From Clostridium_AM sp900759715 (lineage in GTDB: Bacteria; Bacillota; Clostridia; Clostridiales; Clostridiaceae): a stretch of DNA of 64,000 bases. The stretch lies in NCBI GenBank assembly GCA_900759715.1, contig CAAEXF010000039.1, positions 32,778 to 96,777 on the forward strand. The letters run 5' to 3'. This document shows, one piece after another, positions 59,697 through 64,000 of the stretch. The notes under the pieces are model-generated. The model saw nothing but the letters and a program-made list of their open reading frames with translations. It searched no databases and was not told the origin of the DNA. A program made the translations under genes and the position numbers. Position 1 is the stretch's first letter. Each line of letters starts with the position of its first letter.

Positions 59697-61121
59697 TTAA
59701 TTATCTACTTGAATAAATGTTAACTGCCCTCCAGGATAAATACCATTGTTAGTCATCGTATAGCTATCATTATTATGCATAGTATAAAAATGAGGAAAAT
59801 TATTTTTGTCATGGGTTGGATTAGTTTGACCACATAGTTGAAGGAAATTAACGAGGTCAGTATTTGGATGTTTTAATGGTTCTAGTGGAATAGTTGCAAT
59901 TGAATTTTGATTTTTATCTAGTAAGTCTTTTAGTTGACTGCGCAAATAAGGAATTGTAGATAGACCTTTCGATATATAGTTTTCATAGCTCTCTGTTTTG
60001 TTGTCAGCAGATATAATTATGTCGTAGGTTTCACCAGAGGATAAAGAAGCAGTACAGCCCATTTCTTGAACGTGATTACCGTGTTTTTCAAGATTAAGTA
60101 TAGCACTTAATTTTAAAAATTGGTTTAACTCTGCGTCCTTTCCGGCTACTGAAAAGCTCCATCCGTGTACATGCCAAGGGACTACTTGATATCCCATATT
60201 AATAATTCTGAGAAGTACTTTCTGCCCATACTTAATATGAACATAAGATTCATAATTTATTTGATCAGTATTAGGCTGCTTTTTATCTTTTTTAGTTTGA
60301 GGATGAGGATATAGAGTATGAGGAAAAGCTCTTCCATTAATGAGCCAGTAATCTGGCTTATAGTTTATTGGATTATAAAATTTACTATTTAATACATTGT
60401 TATGCCAATTTGAATCTATATTAGATAAAAGAATAATATATTCCTTATCAAAATAGGTGTATGAATTAGCATAAGCAAAATTATGATTTGTAGCATTTGA
60501 AGGAATATGACTAATAAGTTGTCTTTCAAAATACCACTTATCAGACCTGCTCTTGTGTACCCCAGAATCTTCTAGATTTTTAAGTGATGGGTATATAACA
60601 ACGGCACCATACATGCCCATTTGAACATGCTGAGAAGCAGTTGCTTGATTGTAATACACATAGGTTCCACTACGTTCAGGTTTAAAATAGTAGGTTGCAA
60701 CAGGAGGAGAGTCTTTATAATTTGTCCATGTTGGAATACCAAAAGAGGTCTCAGGAAAACCATCTATTTCAGCAGGTAGATTTGCTCCCTGGATATGAAT
60801 AGTATGAAGCTCCGTAAGATCGCTTCTATATTTCATACCAAGATTTATAAGTGTTATAAATATATCATCATCTACTTCACCACTTATAATTGGAGAAGGG
60901 ATTGTAGCTGTTCCTTTCATGTTAACATATTTATTCCAGTTTAAAGGATTTTGCCAGTTAAGGGTAGGATCAATTATATCGTTATCAACTCTAAAAAGGC
61001 CACCTACGAATCCGAATATATAAATATCCTTTGTATTTTTTGAATTGTATAATATATCTGATGTAGTAGGAATTTTTATAAAACCATCAGTGGAAAATAG
61101 AACATAATGTCGTACAGACAC
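59697..61121 (-). CDS. Multicopper-oxidase-like cupredoxin protein with lost copper ligands
   Basis: 474 residues with at least two cupredoxin domains (about 45-185 and 270-380). There is no signal peptide. Compared with multicopper oxidases, HTIHIQGAN retains only part of the first H-x-H motif; the YHSH-like motif is YYNQATASQHVQMGMYG, with only one His and the Met left; VVPWHVHGWSFSV keeps an H-x-HG; and the final H-C-H motif is not found. Oxidase activity is therefore doubtful. Two coat-like genes follow upstream on the same strand, so a spore-surface role is plausible (compare CotA), but this is inference. I start at GTG 61121, six bases after GAGGTG. Confidence 0.8.
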   Translation of the reverse strand: MSVRHYVLFSTDGFIKIPTTSDILYNSKNTKDIYIFGFVGGLFRVDNDIIDPTLNWQNPLNWNKYVNMKGTATIPSPIISGEVDDDIFITLINLGMKYRSDLTELHTIHIQGANLPAEIDGFPETSFGIPTWTNYKDSPPVATYYFKPERSGTYVYYNQATASQHVQMGMYGAVVIYPSLKNLEDSGVHKSRSDKWYFERQLISHIPSNATNHNFAYANSYTYFDKEYIILLSNIDSNWHNNVLNSKFYNPINYKPDYWLINGRAFPHTLYPHPQTKKDKKQPNTDQINYESYVHIKYGQKVLLRIINMGYQVVPWHVHGWSFSVAGKDAELNQFLKLSAILNLEKHGNHVQEMGCTASLSSGETYDIIISADNKTESYENYISKGLSTIPYLRSQLKDLLDKNQNSIATIPLEPLKHPNTDLVNFLQLCGQTNPTHDKNNFPHFYTMHNNDSYTMTNNGIYPGGQLTFIQVDN

Positions 61122-61203
61122 TATAGACACCTCACTTTTGATCTGTTTTGTTTTTATAAAAAAGTTTTTATTTTATAATATTCATATGTAAGTATTAAGG
61201 TAC

Positions 61204-61239
61204 ATATAAAAAGCAGCTATTGAAGTTGTCAATAGCTGC
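61204..61239 (-). terminator. Terminator after the small Trp-rich gene
   Basis: Read on the minus strand, GCAGCTATTGA/TCAATAGCTGC form a perfect 11-bp stem followed by TTTTTATAT. Confidence 0.85.
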
Positions 61240-61269
61240 CATAGGATTACAAAGCTTAGAGTTAACTTG

Positions 61270-61536
61270 CTACCTTGCATACCTATAAATTACAATAGAA
61301 TCAATCTTTGATATGTCTATCTCGAAGTTATCCCAAATAAATCCATTCCATCGCCAGCCTCCAATTCGTTCTCCAACAGCGAAGGTTATCCAAGTCCAAA
61401 ATTGTGCTCTATCCTTGAGCCAAATATAAGCATAATTATTTATAATATTTTTTACTGACAGTTGGGTTTTGTTTAATACCTGAGTTTTAGTTGGGGAAAA
61501 GTTTGGCGGAGGATTCATTGGAGATGGAGAATTCAA
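61270..61536 (-). CDS. Trp-rich coat-like protein, paralogue of the next gene
   Basis: 88 residues: a Pro-rich N-terminus (PSPMNPPPNFSP) and a C-terminal domain of about 50 residues with many Trp/Tyr/Phe (YAYIWLKDRAQFWTWITF, GGWRWNGFIWDNFEIDISKI). That domain aligns with the end of the 61590-61967 protein. The start is uncertain: TTG 61536 has no good ribosome site nearby, and the frame is open about 40 bases further left without an ATG. It may be a decayed or co-translated copy. The function is unknown; a spore-surface place is suggested by composition and neighbours. Confidence 0.65.
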   Translation of the reverse strand: MNSPSPMNPPPNFSPTKTQVLNKTQLSVKNIINNYAYIWLKDRAQFWTWITFAVGERIGGWRWNGFIWDNFEIDISKIDSIVIYRYAR

Positions 61537-61589
61537 TGATCCGATTACATCTCCTACTGGAGGTGAACAGGAATGACCTCACCTAAAAG

Positions 61590-61967
61590 CTAGAAACATT
61601 GGAAACTTTCTATTTGCCTTAGATCCATTCCGAAGAAAGCCCATCTATGTCCAGTCCATCTCCAGCCAGAAACGGATCTTCTATCCACACGAGTAGGCCA
61701 TGCCCAAAAACCTCTTCCTCTTCTAGGCCATATATACGTAAATCTGAAGAGACAATGTCTAATTGAACCAGGGCTAACAGCGAATGGCTGGATTTGAGAC
61801 TTTTGTGGAGCAAAGGATGGTGGCGGTGAGCTAGGAGGTCTTGAGCCTGCACCTGGGCCACCAGGTTCTCCAAAAGGTGGTCCACCAGGTCCTCCGAAAG
61901 GTGGCCCACTAGGGAATTGTTGACGGAATAAATGCATCATTGGGCAATCAAAATAGTTACAATACAT
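61590..61967 (-). CDS. Gly/Pro-rich, Trp-rich coat-like protein
   Basis: 125 residues. The N-terminus MYCNYFDCPMMHLFRQQFPS leads into a collagen-like Gly/Pro stretch (about 21-55, GPPFGGPGGPPFGEPGGPG) and then a compact domain, FTYIWPRRGRGFWAWPTRVD followed by GWRWTGHRWAFFGMDLRQIE. Similar proteins in clostridia are often mislabelled transporter; there is no membrane helix. No function is established. AAAGGAGAG precedes the ATG at 61967. The 61270 gene carries a diverged copy of the same C-terminal domain. Confidence 0.8.
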   Translation of the reverse strand: MYCNYFDCPMMHLFRQQFPSGPPFGGPGGPPFGEPGGPGAGSRPPSSPPPSFAPQKSQIQPFAVSPGSIRHCLFRFTYIWPRRGRGFWAWPTRVDRRSVSGWRWTGHRWAFFGMDLRQIESFQCF

Positions 61968-62056
61968 ATGCTTTAAACTCTCCTTTTACACGCTACACTA
62001 CATATTATGTAATAAAGAAGAAAAGTGTTATTGATTTGTTTCAAATATTTTTGAAA

Positions 62057-62617
62057 TTATTTAAGGTCATTATATCTAAAACAGTTCACAATATGGTCAT
62101 TTATAATACCTGTTGCTTGTAAATGAGAATAAATTATAGTAGAGCCTAAAAATTTAAAACCTCGTTTTTTTAGATCTTTACTTACTTCATCTGAAAGAGT
62201 AGAGGTCGCAGGTACATCAGATATACTTTCCCATGAATTTATTACAGGTCTATAATTAACAAATTTCCATATGTAGTTATCAAAGCTTCCAAATTCTTTT
62301 TGAATATTTAAGAACATTTTTGCATTATTTATTGAAGCTTCAATTTTTCTTCTATTCCTTACTATACCACTATTTTGAAGAAGTTCATTTATCTTTTCCT
62401 CAGAGTAATTTGCTACTTTATCAGGATCAAAGTTGTCATAAGCAATACGATAGTTTTCTCTCTTTCTAAGTATAGTAATCCAACTAAGACCAGCTTGAGC
62501 AGATTCTAATACAAGGAATTCAAAATGTTTTCTTTCATCATGGACAGGAACACCCCATTCTTCATCGTGATATTTAGTATATAAAGGGTCATCTCCACAC
62601 CAAGGACATCTTTCCAA
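62057..62617 (-). CDS. tag: DNA-3-methyladenine glycosylase I
   Basis: 186 residues. It removes 3-methyladenine from alkylated DNA in base-excision repair. The protein begins MERCPWCGDDPLYTKYHDEE, matching the MERC...H zinc-site start of E. coli Tag; the remaining zinc ligands are in NDHIVNCFRY near the end. ESAQAGLSWITILRKRENYR is the conserved core. I choose TTG 62617, six bases after GAGGTG, because it gives the family N-terminus; the GTG nine bases earlier overlaps the ribosome site. Confidence 0.93.
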   Translation of the reverse strand: MERCPWCGDDPLYTKYHDEEWGVPVHDERKHFEFLVLESAQAGLSWITILRKRENYRIAYDNFDPDKVANYSEEKINELLQNSGIVRNRRKIEASINNAKMFLNIQKEFGSFDNYIWKFVNYRPVINSWESISDVPATSTLSDEVSKDLKKRGFKFLGSTIIYSHLQATGIINDHIVNCFRYNDLK

Positions 62618-62783
62618 TACTTTCACCTCGTTTCTTATAATGGATTCAAAGAACGAAATGCAACTTTCGAATTTGAAGCAATATAATTTTTATTTTTAAT
62701 TATATATTAAATTGCACATAAATAGTAGTGCAAGCATAACATATATTTCATACTTAATCATTAAGTAAGAGATGGTGGGATAT

Positions 62784-63809
62784 ATGATAATTGATTTTTC
62801 TTATATAAAAAAGAAAATAGATTTTGTCAAAGGTTATATATTGAAGGGGAGCTTCTATAGGTGCAGCTATATCAGGTATAAAAGTCTGTATAAAAACCCA
62901 GCACCGGGAACAGAAAATGTAGAACTATATAACTTTGAACCTAGAGGAAAAACCCAGGCTTCCGTGCTCATATTGCACGGCTTAGGAAGTAGAAATATTA
63001 AATTTATGCTGTGGCTTGGTACACATTTAGCTTCTGTAGGAGTTAACTCTACAATAATAATTCTTCCAGGAAACTACACCCGAGTGGAGGATAAATCCGT
63101 TAGTGGACGAAGCTATATATGGCCTGATATTAAGGTTATGTATCAATTCTGGGAACATGCGGTAGTTGATGTACGTTCAACTATAGATCTTCTTCAGCAG
63201 GAAAAGCTTTGGAATGAAAACAATTGTGTAGTTGGCTATTGCCTCGGAGGGATGATTTCTTCTATTGTAGCGTCGATGGATAAAAGAATTAATCAAACTA
63301 TTTTCATGACTACAGGAGGAAATATACCTAAAATAATGCATGAATCTCATGTTACAGCCTTTGCACGAAGACTTTTTGAAAAGGGATATGGCGAAGAATA
63401 TTATATAAATAACAAAGAAAAACTATATGAAATATATAATAATCAATTTGATAGTGTGAAAAATATGAGTTTACTAGAAATACTAAGATGTAAGGATTTA
63501 CATCCCTTTTTTAGGATAGATCCTATATCGTATGCTCATCTTCTTGAAAAGAAAAGAGTAACTTTTATAGATGCACTATTCGATGAAACCTTACCTTTTA
63601 AAAGCAGGATTCAACTCTTTAAAGAAATGAAGGGCTCAACCAGATATATAATACCAACTACTCATATTAATTGGCTTCCTTTTGAGTCGTTACTTGCACA
63701 ATATATTCTGATTAAAGTAAATATTAATGACAAAAAAGCTGCAAATTTAGTTGTAAAAAAACAAAAAGTCTTTGATTATATAACATATAAGCTTTTAGGA
63801 AAACTTTAA
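62784..63809 (+). CDS. Alpha/beta hydrolase with cysteine nucleophile motif
   Basis: 341 residues, cytosolic. The fold is shown by SVLILHGLGSRNIKFMLWLG (oxyanion region), the nucleophile elbow VVGYCLGGMISSIV (G-x-C-x-G, near residue 155), a candidate Asp in IDALFDETLPF and His in IIPTTHINWLPF. A Cys in the elbow occurs in dienelactone hydrolases and in polyhydroxyalkanoate synthases; length and motifs do not settle which, and no other PHA gene is near. The start is ATG 62784 after GGTGGG. It is divergent from tag and stands alone. Confidence 0.82.
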   Translation: MIIDFSYIKKKIDFVKGYILKGSFYRCSYIRYKSLYKNPAPGTENVELYNFEPRGKTQASVLILHGLGSRNIKFMLWLGTHLASVGVNSTIIILPGNYTRVEDKSVSGRSYIWPDIKVMYQFWEHAVVDVRSTIDLLQQEKLWNENNCVVGYCLGGMISSIVASMDKRINQTIFMTTGGNIPKIMHESHVTAFARRLFEKGYGEEYYINNKEKLYEIYNNQFDSVKNMSLLEILRCKDLHPFFRIDPISYAHLLEKKRVTFIDALFDETLPFKSRIQLFKEMKGSTRYIIPTTHINWLPFESLLAQYILIKVNINDKKAANLVVKKQKVFDYITYKLLGKL

Positions 63810-63913
63810 AATATAGAGTTACTATGCCGAAAGTTGACTTATACGCCGGTATATGTTTCCAAGCTTCAGCACGTTAAAAACTTTTAGCCAGTCTAAAGCT
63901 TGTGCTTCAAGAC

Positions 63914-63969
63914 AACCTAAGAACTTTCGAGAACTCGCTCCGCTCAAACAACTCTAAAGTTCTAAGGTT
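63914..63969. repeat. Long hairpin with conserved GAGCGGAGCGA loop
   Basis: Arms of 18 bases (63914-63931 and 63952-63969) pair with two mismatches. On the minus strand the loop contains GAGCGGAGCGA (63935-63945), the same loop as in the hairpin near 40908-40918, although the stems differ. It is part of a structured stretch that runs from about 63820 to the window end, without a gene; TTGTGCCAGTCTTAG at the edge and TAGACTGGC near 63880 on the minus strand also look paired. Confidence 0.7.
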
Positions 63970-64000
63970 CTCTTAAAACCCTTCACTAAGACTGGCACAA

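Overview
The window is a chromosomal segment of a low-GC, anaerobic, spore-forming Firmicute, best matched by the genus Clostridium. I call it from gene content alone: rubrerythrin, an NADPH-type butanol dehydrogenase, a glycyl radical enzyme pair, a 2-hydroxyacyl-CoA dehydratase-type enzyme with its activase, QueT and BioY vitamin S components, coat-like proteins, AT-rich codon use and strong GGAGG ribosome binding sites. There is no rRNA, prophage, insertion sequence with a transposase, or CRISPR array. Coding density is high and most genes look vertically inherited.

Layout. 1-1.7 kb: rubrerythrin (cut by the window edge), a His/Met-rich coat-like protein, then two candidate small RNAs. 1.7-4.7 kb: HgdB-like and activase genes in one operon with queC, followed by a queT-family gene. 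4.9-10.5 kb: a heterodimeric ABC exporter and a membrane-anchored MutS-like ATPase. 10.5-14.3 kb: bioY-bioB-bioD-bioA behind a BirA-type operator. 14.5-18.9 kb: a lipoprotein, YjjI/YjjW, dihydrofolate reductase and a cysteine-less HMA-fold protein. 19-24.5 kb: a SIR2-like zinc protein, butanol dehydrogenase and psuK-psuG. 24.7-34.4 kb: an ECF S component, an IclR regulator, panB, panE, a sodium:solute symporter, an amidohydrolase, an OPT transporter and a P1 peptidase. Matching tandem operator-like sites lie before panB and the OPT gene. 34.6-40.2 kb: an S1-domain protein, a radical-SAM/DUF4130 DNA-metabolism pair and a PocR-GGDEF-EAL protein. 40.4-44.1 kb: queT, rhomboid, three tRNAs and a CorC-type protein. 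44.2-50.1 kb: a helicase-like, helicase and Fe-S nuclease gene set plus an orphan. 50.4-54.1 kb: a drug-efflux operon with its MarR regulator. 54.2-57.1 kb: three exported cell-wall genes. 57.4-59.7 kb: cysteine desulfurase and thiI. 59.7-62 kb: a cupredoxin protein and two Trp-rich coat-like proteins. 62-64 kb: tag and an alpha/beta hydrolase.

The structure that no single gene explains is a family of modular palindromic repeats scattered at about eight intergenic places (near 19, 22.2, 40.3, 41.1, 42.4, 48.5 and 50.4 kb, with a second, loop-conserved type at 40.9 and 63.9 kb). Some copies are nested inside others in the same way at three places, which suggests past mobility. The most system-like gene sets are the helicase/helicase/nuclease operon, the HgdB-HgdC-queC-queT group and the IclR-panBE-transport-peptidase cluster. 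All functional links proposed for these are inferences from sequence and neighbourhood.
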